Assembly: GCA_003345595.1 (NCBI GenBank)
Contig: PRDI01000075.1
Coordinates: 1 to 64,000 of the forward strand
Direction of reading: 5' to 3'
Length of the DNA stretch: 64,000 bases
DNA from: Candidatus Thorarchaeota archaeon
GTDB lineage: Archaea; Asgardarchaeota; Thorarchaeia; Thorarchaeales; Thorarchaeaceae
A model generated the notes under the pieces. The model saw only the letters and a program-made list of their open reading frames with translations, did not search any database and was not told the DNA's origin. The stretch's first letter is position 1. Each line of letters starts with the position of its first letter. The translations under genes and the position numbers were made by a program. Below, one piece after another: positions 36,329 to 45,646 of this stretch.

Positions 36329-39121
36329 ATGCCGAGCCTGAGTCACTTCAAAAGATCCGCTAGCAGGTTCCTTCATCAAGTCTTTCACAAACCAAAAGCA
36401 AAGATATCTCGAGGATCGGTCCTTCTCATCGTTGCTCTTTGTATCATAGTCGTTTCTGCTATAGCGGTTCGTCTAGAGCCACTGCTCGACTCACAACCGA
36501 TTGTCCATGAGTTTGACTCGTGGTATCAGCTTAGAGTGACTCAGTATATTGCTGCAAATGGATATGCATCATTCTTCAGCTGGTACGACCACATGAGTTG
36601 GGTGCCCTTCGGTCGCGACATAGCGGTCTCAACCTACATTGGTGTGCCGTTCACAGCCGCCACATTCTACTTTCTTCTTAATGGAATAGGTATCAGCGTG
36701 GATTTGGTGGTTGTCTGCATCATGATGGCTGGGTTCATGGGCGGCTTCGCGACACTGGCCACATTCTTTCTGGGGAAGGAGTTGTCGAACAAGTCAGTCG
36801 GACTCCTGAGCGCTCTCTTCGTGGCACTCATGCCTGCGTATATTCAGAGGACAACAGCCGGCTTTTTTGACAACGAGTCTATAGGCGTCTTTGCCATTGT
36901 GATTACCCTCCTCTTCTTCATGCGCTCTCTGAAGAGGGGTTCTCTGCCCTCTGCAGTGGCCGCAGGCCTATCTCTAGGCTATCTACAACTGTCTTGGGGA
37001 GCAGCAGACTTTCTTACGGACCTGTTTGCTCTCTATGCGTTCTTCATGTTAGTCACAGGTCGATACAGTAGTCGTCTTCTCTCAAGCTACTTGATCACGT
37101 TGAGCTTGGGTCTCTTCATTGCAAATCTGCTGCCTCGTAACAGTTTCCTGAACTCGGGGGCACTCACTTCTCTCACATTCCTTGCTCCGGTAGGGGTGGG
37201 TGTCTTGCTTGCAGGCTATGAGGTCTGGTTGCGGGTTTCAAAGTACCGTGAGGCCACAGCAGGTGCACTGGCTCCTCATATGAAGCCAATCTTGCTAGGG
37301 ATAATCGCTCCAGTCCTTGGTGTGACGGCCTATTCCGTATTTGCAGCTGGTCAAAACCTGCAGATTTCAACACTCACTTCTAACCCCATAACTTTCGTCG
37401 GTGGTAAGTTTCTCGCTGTCATTAACCCCTTCTATCGACTTGACCAGCGTATCTTCGCATCGGTAGCCGAGCATCTCCCTGCTCCCTGGGCGAGTTTCTA
37501 TCAGACGCTGATTGTGCTGATATTCTTCTTCCCGGTTGGAATGTACTTCCTGTTCAAGAGGGGCCGCGATGAAGACTGGTTGGTAGTCCTCTTTGGAGTC
37601 ACTGCAGTGTACTTCACGGGTAGTATGATCCGTCTTGGCCTGATCCTAGCACCCGCAGTTGCACTACTTGCTGCTGTCGCCGTGAACGGTGTCTTGACGC
37701 CATTCGCAAGGGTTGTTTCTCAGAAGTCCGTTTTCGAACGTCGCAGGTTTCGAATCAGCTCGTCCCTTACTTCAGAACACACGATTGCTGTCTTTACGCT
37801 CATAGGACTGCTGCTTTCGGTCAATGTCTATCTTGGAGTTCAGTACGCTGTCCAAGTAGGTGCTCCTGAGTTCGCGCCCTCAAAGCTCAGTGACACGAGC
37901 CAGTTTCTCGACTGGCAGACTGCAATGACATACGTCCGTAATGTCGTTCCCAAATCGGCAACAATAGCCAGCTGGTGGGACTATGGATACTGGATAACGT
38001 GTGCTGGCGCGGGACGGTCGATTGTAGACAATGCCACCTTCAATGCCACCCAGATAGCTCTTATGGGCTATGCCCTGATGGCTCTCAATCTCACTGAGTC
38101 ACTGAAGACCTTCAAGCTGTGGAATGCATCACATGTACTGGTATACTGGGGACACGAGCTCTCGTTCTTTGGTGGGGACGAAGGAAAGTGGCCCTGGATG
38201 GTCCGCATAGCTGAAGACTATCTCGGGTCGTCAGTCATAGATGACCGTACGTACCTCGGGGACAATCTTGCGACCACGAATACAATCGAGACTGACTACA
38301 CCCTCGATCCTTTCTACTCCTCGACCCTGTATAGACTGATGTCATACGGTGAACCACTCACCTCAACCGAAGCCGATGAGTGGGGTCTGCCGAGTGGAAG
38401 GAAATCGGTTGACTTCTATCAACCTCAAGGATACAGTTCTCCAATCAGTTATACGGGCGACACGAGATGGACCTCTCATATGCCTATCGACCTACACGGG
38501 GCGTTCAAGGGCCCCTACTATAGCTCAGACTATGGCACAGTCAAAATCTACGAGATCGACTACACCATGTATGAGCAGTATCTCAATAGGACTGCCGCTC
38601 AGTGGGCCCCCAAGGAGGGCACATTGACTGGTGTCAAAGCCGACGGCGTTCTCTCTGCCAGTGAGAAGGCCTTCCAGAGCTTCGATGGAGTTCTTGGAGG
38701 CGGCTTTGATGCCAAAGTCTACGTACAGGCCAACTCCACACAACTGTACTTTGGTCTTGAGATGGATGATTACCAAGTCGGCAATGACGCCTTCGGCATA
38801 CAGATTGCGCCGCTGGGCCCGGTCACGGCATCAGACATCCGCATAGTGAACTATGCAGGCCATCAGTTCTATGACGGTCATATTGACTACAACGGTGATT
38901 GGGCCTTCGACTCAAGTGGGGCCAATGCAACGTTGTTTGGAACAGGAGAGAACGTCACCGAGCTGATATTTCCGCTCAACTCTCTCGATCCTCAGGACCT
39001 GAACCTGAAACCGGGAATGAACTATCAGATACGGCTGCTGTTCTGGGACAATGTTGACTCAGGAGAACCGACACTCGCGACCGATTGGCGAACCATCTGG
39101 GTGCCTGTGAGCTTGTACTGA
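36329..39121 (+). CDS. aglB: Oligosaccharyltransferase catalytic subunit, STT3/AglB family
   Basis: 'VHEFDSWYQLRVTQYI', 'TTAGFFDNESIGVF', catalytic 'ASWWDYGYWI'. Confidence 0.95.
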   Translation: MPSLSHFKRSASRFLHQVFHKPKAKISRGSVLLIVALCIIVVSAIAVRLEPLLDSQPIVHEFDSWYQLRVTQYIAANGYASFFSWYDHMSWVPFGRDIAVSTYIGVPFTAATFYFLLNGIGISVDLVVVCIMMAGFMGGFATLATFFLGKELSNKSVGLLSALFVALMPAYIQRTTAGFFDNESIGVFAIVITLLFFMRSLKRGSLPSAVAAGLSLGYLQLSWGAADFLTDLFALYAFFMLVTGRYSSRLLSSYLITLSLGLFIANLLPRNSFLNSGALTSLTFLAPVGVGVLLAGYEVWLRVSKYREATAGALAPHMKPILLGIIAPVLGVTAYSVFAAGQNLQISTLTSNPITFVGGKFLAVINPFYRLDQRIFASVAEHLPAPWASFYQTLIVLIFFFPVGMYFLFKRGRDEDWLVVLFGVTAVYFTGSMIRLGLILAPAVALLAAVAVNGVLTPFARVVSQKSVFERRRFRISSSLTSEHTIAVFTLIGLLLSVNVYLGVQYAVQVGAPEFAPSKLSDTSQFLDWQTAMTYVRNVVPKSATIASWWDYGYWITCAGAGRSIVDNATFNATQIALMGYALMALNLTESLKTFKLWNASHVLVYWGHELSFFGGDEGKWPWMVRIAEDYLGSSVIDDRTYLGDNLATTNTIETDYTLDPFYSSTLYRLMSYGEPLTSTEADEWGLPSGRKSVDFYQPQGYSSPISYTGDTRWTSHMPIDLHGAFKGPYYSSDYGTVKIYEIDYTMYEQYLNRTAAQWAPKEGTLTGVKADGVLSASEKAFQSFDGVLGGGFDAKVYVQANSTQLYFGLEMDDYQVGNDAFGIQIAPLGPVTASDIRIVNYAGHQFYDGHIDYNGDWAFDSSGANATLFGTGENVTELIFPLNSLDPQDLNLKPGMNYQIRLLFWDNVDSGEPTLATDWRTIWVPVSLY

Positions 39122-39165
39122 AAGACATACTTGCAGTGGTCTGTTGAGCAATCAGTCGTCTACGG

Positions 39166-39420
39166 TCAGGACTCTCTGGTTTCAATACCCGTTTCAGTCG
39201 CCACTCTACGCGAACTTCTCTTCGCTCTTCGACGATAGTCCCCATACTTGTCTTCGATGGAAAACCTCGCAGGCTGAGGGTCCTTGACTCGTCCTCCACA
39301 GATCGGGCAGGTCTTGTCATGAAGAGTGTATTTGCCGCACGCAATGCACTTGAAGAGATGGGTCACGTCGGATGAACTCCTACTTCCGGCTGAGGCTGAC
39401 CGATCCTCCATTGCCCTCAA
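39166..39420 (-). CDS. nop10: H/ACA RNP / ribosome biogenesis protein Nop10
   Basis: 'FKCIACGKYTLHDKTCPICGGRVKDPQPARFSIEDKYGDYRRRAKR'; start probably internal. Confidence 0.95.
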   Translation of the reverse strand: MRAMEDRSASAGSRSSSDVTHLFKCIACGKYTLHDKTCPICGGRVKDPQPARFSIEDKYGDYRRRAKRSSRRVATETGIETRES

Positions 39421-40174
39421 CGCTCTTCTTGACGATACTCATGATGCTCTGAAGCAGATCTTCTGCGTCCTTGTATGTTGGACCAACGATATGGAGTTTG
39501 TAACGAGGAGCGCCCAAGGCATAGATTTCAACCGAGAGTCTCTTGTCGTCCTTTCCCTGCTCAAGCGCATCCGACAGAGCCCTCTTAATCACTTCTATTC
39601 CCGCTGGCCCGGGCACAACAACAGACAACTCACCGTCTATGTCTACTGAAGGTATCTCGATACGCACCTTTGCCAGGTCCGCTATCTGTTTCTTCAGCTT
39701 CTTGTCGGCATTCACTTCTTCCAAGGCTTCCGGGCCGCCCTCTGCCGCGCGTTCAAGTCCTTTGTAGATCTCTCCATACGCGTCCTCAAGAGGCCATCCC
39801 AGCTGCTCATAGATCTGGTCAAGTGTTATCCCGTTCTCGTTAGCCACACTCTCGAGGAGCTTCTCAGCTTTCTGGGCGCGTTTCCATTCGTTGTTCTTTG
39901 CCCTCTTCGCCTCTGCAGACACCCTTCTGAGGGAGCAGTCGATATGTTTCTTCTGTGTGTCTACCTGAAGCACTTTCACGACGGTTCTCATGTTTTCATG
40001 TATGTGGTTTCGAATGTTTCGCACCCATGTGCTGCTGATTTCAGAGATATGGATGAACCCCTCCTTGTCGCCATACTCTGGCAGTGTCACATAGGCTCCA
40101 TAAGATGCCACCTTTGTAGCGACAGCCACTGCATAGTCATCAGGCTGCGGCCACTCAGCGCGCTTCTTGACCAT
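39380..40174 (-). CDS. Translation initiation factor aIF2 subunit alpha
   Basis: S1 domain 'GAYVTLPEYGDKEGFIHISEISSTWVRNIRNHI'. Confidence 0.96.
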   Translation of the reverse strand: MVKKRAEWPQPDDYAVAVATKVASYGAYVTLPEYGDKEGFIHISEISSTWVRNIRNHIHENMRTVVKVLQVDTQKKHIDCSLRRVSAEAKRAKNNEWKRAQKAEKLLESVANENGITLDQIYEQLGWPLEDAYGEIYKGLERAAEGGPEALEEVNADKKLKKQIADLAKVRIEIPSVDIDGELSVVVPGPAGIEVIKRALSDALEQGKDDKRLSVEIYALGAPRYKLHIVGPTYKDAEDLLQSIMSIVKKSVEGNGGSVSLSRK

Positions 40175-40214
40175 GTATCACTGCCCTCCCAATCAAGTCA
40201 TGACGTGATGGCAT

Positions 40215-40424
40215 CTACTGAAGGGACTCGACTTCCCTAGCATTGGTTTCAAGTCTGGCTTTTCCACCGCTTGGCTTCGCCAATACCTTTCCACACTTCA
40301 GACACTTGACTTCGGTTGATGCATAAGCGAAGATGATTTGTTCGTTTTCGCAGTCCAGACATTTCACTTTCAGGAACCGCGACTTGGGTTGCTGAACAAT
40401 CTCTCGTCTGGCCAATACCGTCAC
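40215..40424 (-). CDS. rps27e: 30S ribosomal protein S27e
   Basis: 'FLKVKCLDCENEQIIFAYASTEVKCLKCGKVLAKPSGGKA'. Confidence 0.96.
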   Translation of the reverse strand: MTVLARREIVQQPKSRFLKVKCLDCENEQIIFAYASTEVKCLKCGKVLAKPSGGKARLETNAREVESLQ

Positions 40425-40608
40425 CGCTCTAATTCAAACATAATCGTCGCCGCAGTTGGGAAAACGATGCCCGACTTTGGGACTTGTTAGGGCCGGGTTG
40501 AGCTTTCATTATAACTCTATCGACACAACGTCGAACTTCCGCCTCAAGAAACCATGAATGCACATCTCACCGAATGAGTATCGGAATGAGATCTTGCTGT
40601 TGGCTGGT

Positions 40609-40890
40609 CTATGCACGAACAACCTCAAGTTTCTTCAGTCTCATGCCCTTGGTCATGAAGACGAATCCACAGACCTTGCACTTGTAATTGAGTGCAGTCT
40701 TCTTGGTTGTCTTGGCAAACTTGTGTTGGATTGGCTTTGGAAAAGAACCGTAGCCTTTCGTCTTTCTGACCAGTCTTCGCTTGCCCTGCGCCATTGTCCG
40801 GTCTTGTCCCTTCTTGTAGGTTGATATGGTGTGTTCTGTATATTTGTGGCATTTGGGACAGTATTTGTTCATCGACCCCTTGATGTTCAT
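40609..40890 (-). CDS. rpl44e: 50S ribosomal protein L44e
   Basis: 'YCPKCHKYTEHTISTYKKGQDRTMAQGKRR…YKCKVCGFVFMTKGMRLKKLE'. Confidence 0.95.
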   Translation of the reverse strand: MNIKGSMNKYCPKCHKYTEHTISTYKKGQDRTMAQGKRRLVRKTKGYGSFPKPIQHKFAKTTKKTALNYKCKVCGFVFMTKGMRLKKLEVVRA

Positions 40891-40980
40891 CTCAGAATCA
40901 CCGGCGTTCGGGCCGTCGGAAACGGCTGTGAGTTGTTTATAACCGTTGGGGCGCGTCGCATCCTCTTCTGAGTATTGCGA

Positions 40981-41160
40981 CTACAGAATATGAGCTATAA
41001 TGGTGGCGACTACAAGTATGGATGCGAATACCACGACCACCGTCGGGCCTATCTTCACACCTGGAGTCTCGTCTTCAAAGAACCTGATCAGCCCTGCACC
41101 ACCTGAGGGCATCGGTCCTTCACCCTTCTTGCTCTTGCGCTTCTTGGCGGTCTTCGGCAT
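40981..41160 (-). CDS. Sec61 beta-like preprotein translocase subunit (59 aa)
   Basis: Manual translation MPKTAKKRKSKKGEGPMPSGGAGLIRFFEDETPGVKIGPTVVVVFASILVVATIIAHIL; absent from ORF track by size. Confidence 0.88.
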   Translation of the reverse strand: MPKTAKKRKSKKGEGPMPSGGAGLIRFFEDETPGVKIGPTVVVVFASILVVATIIAHIL

Positions 41161-41247
41161 CCTTTTGCCTCCTCGGTTGAGGACCCAGCTAGTCCTGACC
41201 TTTTAATTCTTTTGACGCATCCAGCTAAAACGTGTAGGCCGGAGCCG

Positions 41248-41544
41248 CTACGGCTCTTGCACACATTCACAAGGAGCCTTATGGCATCGAGAGCATACAC
41301 CGTTATACTTACTTCGCAGGGCAGTTGAGAGATCGATGTCAAGAAGATTGGCCAGTGAACACAGCCACGCAAAGACATCTGCCATCTCGTCAGAAACTTC
41401 GTTTCGACCTTTATGTCTGAGAACCGCGTCGCTGAGCTCGGCAAGTTCCTGCATTGTCCTCAACAGGGTTCTGTCGACTCCTCTCGCTTTGTCTCTCTGG
41501 TAGTAGATAAGGCGCATGAGTTCCTGTGCTTCTCTAATATCCAT
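41248..41544 (-). CDS. MazG-like nucleotide pyrophosphohydrolase
   Basis: 'MQELAELSDAVLRHKGRNEVSDEMADVFAWLCSLANLLDIDL'. Confidence 0.82.
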   Translation of the reverse strand: MDIREAQELMRLIYYQRDKARGVDRTLLRTMQELAELSDAVLRHKGRNEVSDEMADVFAWLCSLANLLDIDLSTALRSKYNGVCSRCHKAPCECVQEP

Positions 41545-41572
41545 CGAAATTCCACTCGGGAGTCAATGTGTG

Positions 41573-42904
41573 CTACTTGAATCTCAGATGAGCATAGGCA
41601 GGTGTTACAGTGTCGAAGGCGAAGTGGACCTTCTGGTAGCTCTTTCTGAAGGCCTCAACCTCGGCAGATATCTTCTTGACGTTCTCGCCCTTCACAACAA
41701 CACGGTGCATGAATTCTGCAATGGTGTCCATTTCAGATTCCTTCATGCCTAGCCTAGTCATCTCACTGGTCCCCAGGCGAATACCACCCGGTTTCTTATA
41801 ATCGCGTCCCATCTTCTTATCCCAAGGCAGGAGGTTGCGATTGATGATTATGTTCGCTTTCTCAAGTTCTTCTTCGACAGTCCGTCCATTCTTCATCGGA
41901 GTGTCTGATACATCGATGAGTATCGTATGCGATTCCGTGAAGCCCTTGTGGGCTGCTACGACCTTCCAACCTTTGTCGTAGAGTGCCTGTGCAAGCGCTT
42001 TCGCGTTCTTAATGATCTGGTCCGCATACTGTTCCCCGAACTCCGTCATCTCAGCTAGTGCAACGGCAAGTCCGGCCACATTGTGTAGATGGTGGTTACT
42101 CATCATGGCAGGGAATGCCGCCTGCTTGACCTTCTCAGCGTATTCGGCCTTCGAGAGGACCATACCGTGCTGTGGCCCCGGCATTGTCTTGTGCGTTGAT
42201 GCAGTCACAATGTCTGCGCCTTCTCTCAGAGGGTCCTGAAACCGTCCTGCAGCAATGAGCCCAGAAACATGTGCAGAATCGTAACCGATGTGCATACCAT
42301 ACTCATCAGCAACTTCACGGAACTCTTTCACTGGGTGAGGAAAAGGGAAGACACTCCCTCCGAAGAGCAGAAACTCCGTGTGCTTTCCTTCTGCTTCTAG
42401 GCTTCTGATTTCCTTGATGCTAGCATCGACATCGATGTTGAACTCCTTCTCGTCGAAAGCGTAGTTGCGGACCTTGTGTCCCCTTACCGCCCCCGCGGTA
42501 CCGCCAAGGTCTCCTCTGGCGTGAGAGATATGGCCACCATGTGCAATGGACAGGGCAACCATCCTGGCGCCTGGCTCCATCATGGCAGTGTACATCATCA
42601 GGTTGGCGACCACTCCAGACACTGGACGCACGTCAGCAAACTCGGCTCTAAACAGCTTCTTCGCCAAGTCGATACAGATCAACTCGACTTGGTCGATGTA
42701 CACACATCCGGCATACACTCGTTCACCCGGCCATCCTTCTGCGTAGCGGTCTCTGAAGTCACAGACTATTGCTGATCTTACAGCAGGCGACGACACATTT
42801 TCCGATGCGATCAGATTGATAGTCTTGGTCATCCAGTCATCGTGTTGCTCTATGAGACTGAACACCTTGTCATACAGCTTTTTGTGCTCACTCAATTTCT
42901 GCAC
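41573..42904 (-). CDS. glyA: Serine hydroxymethyltransferase
   Basis: 'INLIASENVSSPAVRSA', 'DIVTASTHKTMPGPQHGM'. Confidence 0.95.
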   Translation of the reverse strand: MQKLSEHKKLYDKVFSLIEQHDDWMTKTINLIASENVSSPAVRSAIVCDFRDRYAEGWPGERVYAGCVYIDQVELICIDLAKKLFRAEFADVRPVSGVVANLMMYTAMMEPGARMVALSIAHGGHISHARGDLGGTAGAVRGHKVRNYAFDEKEFNIDVDASIKEIRSLEAEGKHTEFLLFGGSVFPFPHPVKEFREVADEYGMHIGYDSAHVSGLIAAGRFQDPLREGADIVTASTHKTMPGPQHGMVLSKAEYAEKVKQAAFPAMMSNHHLHNVAGLAVALAEMTEFGEQYADQIIKNAKALAQALYDKGWKVVAAHKGFTESHTILIDVSDTPMKNGRTVEEELEKANIIINRNLLPWDKKMGRDYKKPGGIRLGTSEMTRLGMKESEMDTIAEFMHRVVVKGENVKKISAEVEAFRKSYQKVHFAFDTVTPAYAHLRFK

Positions 42905-42990
42905 TTCCAGTCTGGAGTGGTGGTCCTGAAGTCGGAGAGCCTCCCTTCGTTATATGACTTGCGTCAACACAGATTGGCGTAGAACCGGAA

Positions 42991-43000
42991 TCTCTATAAA
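42991..43000 (+). promoter_or_regulatory. TATA-like element upstream of tRNA-Lys
   Basis: TCTCTATAAA, about 30 nt upstream of the tRNA 5' end. Confidence 0.5.
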
Positions 43001-43026
43001 CTGAAGCTGGGCTCCGGGCGTTTTGT

Positions 43027-43167
43027 GGGCCAGTGGCTAAGCCAGGTATAGCGACAGGCTCTTACGTTTCTCAGTGGCCCCGCTGGGAGATGGAGATACC
43101 TGTTGGTCGGGGGTTCGAAAACCCCCCATATTCCATGGGGCGATCGACTATCCCCCCTGGCCCGCCA
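43027..43167 (+). tRNA. tRNA-Lys(CTT), CCA-encoded, with intron 43065-43097 (37/38) and probable second intron 43120-43150 (59/60)
   Basis: GGGCCAG/CTGGCCC acceptor, ACAGG-CTCTTA|A-CCTGT anticodon arm, GGGGG-TTCGAA|T-CCCCC T arm after removing both introns; BHB around intron 1. Confidence 0.88.
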
Positions 43168-43175
43168 TTTACTTC

Positions 43176-44417
43176 TCATCTACGTTGGGGGTCAGTTTCG
43201 GCAGCGAATGAAACGGCGCTCTGCAGATTTTGATACAGCTGAAGCAGCAACATTGAGTGTTTTTGTAGGTCAAAGCGCTTTTCGACAGTGTTGCGGGCGT
43301 TTTTTCCTAGTTTCACCCGCAGTGCGAAGTCCGACATAATCCGACGGACCGCCTTCGTGAGTTCATCGACATCTCCGGGCGACACAGTGAAACCGTCATA
43401 GGCGTGGGTGACAATCTCGCTGGGGCCGTGAATGTTCGAGGTGATGACAGGGACTCCACAGGCCATTGCCTCAATAACAGAAAGCCCAAACGGTTCCTCT
43501 CTGGATGGGTACAGGAAGACTCGGATACTGTTCATGAGACTCGGAATCCTATCAATTGGTACGACACCCAAGTAATCTACTTGCTCAATCACATTCATTC
43601 TCCCGAAATCATTAAAGACTTCCCTACGAATTGATCCATCCCCAGTAATCACAAGACGAATGTCAGGGAAGTGGGGCTTCAGAGCTGACAGCATCTCGGG
43701 AAAGAGGTCCACTGCCTTCATTCGTTCAAGTCTTCCAAAGAACCCTAAATCCCACTTTCTCTTGAGCCCTGTCTGTGGCTGGAATATTGAGAGATCCACT
43801 CCAAGGTAGAGTACATTTACTCTCTTTCTCAGACGTTTCGAGAGATGAGCTTGTAGTGCAACCTCTACGGCTCTGCTGACTGCAATGATTCTATCAAATG
43901 GACATGATTCTGCGAGCTGCCTGTAGTCTGTGGTTTTCTCTCCGTTGGGAAGGACTAGGGCCTTGGGGAGACCGTGAATGGTCGCAAGCACTGGCACGTT
44001 GACAAGTCTGTTCTTACGTAGTTTCTCAATCACTCTGTTGAAGACCACATACGTGCTGTGTGCGTGAATTATGTCAGGGGAAATGTCGTGGACTAGAGAG
44101 TTGAGTTGACCTGCCAATATCTCAACATCACTAGCAACATCATCCTGCCTAAAGATGCGACCAGCAGCCTTCGCCCGTTCTTCTTCGGGTAATGAGAGAA
44201 AGTCCCACTTCCGCGCCTCTAGGAGATTCCCCGGAAGGTGAAAGAGCGTGTAGTATGGCCGTTTCACTGATTCTGGAGAGTTCGTACCCGGCGGTTGAGT
44301 CACGATGAATGACTCGTGTCCCTGCGATTCAAGTGCCCTTGAGAGATAGTGCAGGTAGGACTCATAGCCTCCAACGCCTGAAGGGTTGAGGCTATCGCAG
44401 ACATGGAGAATCCTCAT
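43176..44417 (-). CDS. Glycosyltransferase family 4 protein
   Basis: GT4 motifs 'SREEPFGLSVIEAMACGVPVITSNIHGPSEIV'. Confidence 0.92.
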   Translation of the reverse strand: MRILHVCDSLNPSGVGGYESYLHYLSRALESQGHESFIVTQPPGTNSPESVKRPYYTLFHLPGNLLEARKWDFLSLPEEERAKAAGRIFRQDDVASDVEILAGQLNSLVHDISPDIIHAHSTYVVFNRVIEKLRKNRLVNVPVLATIHGLPKALVLPNGEKTTDYRQLAESCPFDRIIAVSRAVEVALQAHLSKRLRKRVNVLYLGVDLSIFQPQTGLKRKWDLGFFGRLERMKAVDLFPEMLSALKPHFPDIRLVITGDGSIRREVFNDFGRMNVIEQVDYLGVVPIDRIPSLMNSIRVFLYPSREEPFGLSVIEAMACGVPVITSNIHGPSEIVTHAYDGFTVSPGDVDELTKAVRRIMSDFALRVKLGKNARNTVEKRFDLQKHSMLLLQLYQNLQSAVSFAAETDPQRR

Positions 44418-44504
44418 CTAGCGGGCTCCTTTGGTTCGTCTGCCAGGCATCAGCTTAATCTGTCTAGCTCTTAGCACGTTTGAATCATCAAGAGGGCGCA
44501 TGGC

Positions 44505-45587
44505 TTGATACCAAGTGCTCATGACGGACTGCCCAAGTATGTAAGAGACCGCGACATAGTCCATGACAAGAATGGCCGTGTCTTTGTTGCTCTGGGCCAC
44601 ATTCAACCAGTCGAACGCATACTATCTTTTCTCAAATATGTACCGGACCCGGGGGGCGAATGGCGTAGTGGCAATAACAGGTACCGACGTGTGTTCTGGG
44701 GTGGGGTCGACTCTGTCACTAGGGGTATGGCCATGGTACCCCCTCACTATATAGTGGATGATACTCACTTTGGCACCAGCCTATTGGAGCCGCCCAGAGA
44801 GAGCATCTCAAAGTACTTCAGTCCCGAGTTACGACTGAGTGAGATTTCTCGCGAAGGCCCCCGTGACGAACTTGAGTCATCTGCCAAGCATCTAGCTGAG
44901 CTGATTCATGACGCACTTGGCATTCCTCTTGAACGCATTGGGGTCACCGGGAGCATTTGTTGGAAGGCGCATGATCCAGCACGTTCAGACATTAACATGA
45001 ATGTCTACGGTTATAGAGAGGCGTGGCGCCTTCAGTGTGGTTTCGAACAACTCGCAGACCAGAACAAGCATGTGACTCTGAGAGGCCACTCGGACTGGGG
45101 CCCCGCTCTATGCCGAACGATGCAGCGGTTTCCTCAGCTGCCGGCTAGCGTAATCGAGAATCTGTTTCGCCGACGTAATGAACTGTGTGTTGATGGTAAG
45201 TGCATCGGGATAATGCCCGTACTCCTGCCAAGTGAGGTACCGATACAACATGGTAGCGAACATTACGTTTCAATGACCAATGACCCTGTGAGCATCACAA
45301 TGAACATCAGTGATGCAAGATACGGTATCTTCATGCCTGCAATGTACCAAGGCATATCAGAACCCGTGAACGCAATACATGGTGCCCGAATCAGTCGTAT
45401 AATGGTCTATGACGGCATGTTCAGAGGTCTACTGCGTACCGGTGATCGCGTTGAAGCGGTAGGGGCTCTTCAAAGAGTCAAGTCCGGGTCAGAGGCAGAC
45501 GACGGGCACGAGTCTTATCAGATTATGATAGGTACCAAGAATGGCTACGGACATGAGTTCATTCGCGTGGTCAAGGCCAGCTCCTAG
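44505..45587 (+). CDS. Archaeal predicted nucleotidyltransferase (COG1665-like)
   Basis: 'VRDRDIVHDKNGRVFVALGHIQPVERILSFLKYVPD', 'GVTGSICWKAHDPARSDINMNVYG'. Confidence 0.7.
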   Translation: MIPSAHDGLPKYVRDRDIVHDKNGRVFVALGHIQPVERILSFLKYVPDPGGEWRSGNNRYRRVFWGGVDSVTRGMAMVPPHYIVDDTHFGTSLLEPPRESISKYFSPELRLSEISREGPRDELESSAKHLAELIHDALGIPLERIGVTGSICWKAHDPARSDINMNVYGYREAWRLQCGFEQLADQNKHVTLRGHSDWGPALCRTMQRFPQLPASVIENLFRRRNELCVDGKCIGIMPVLLPSEVPIQHGSEHYVSMTNDPVSITMNISDARYGIFMPAMYQGISEPVNAIHGARISRIMVYDGMFRGLLRTGDRVEAVGALQRVKSGSEADDGHESYQIMIGTKNGYGHEFIRVVKASS

Positions 45588-45646
45588 TGGTCACATGAAT
45601 CGGACGACACAGATTCATCGGAAGTGTCTTAGGCACTAAACAGTAG

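Noticed and set aside
41000-41206. 68-aa plus-strand ORF
   Set aside because: Antisense to the Sec61 beta CDS
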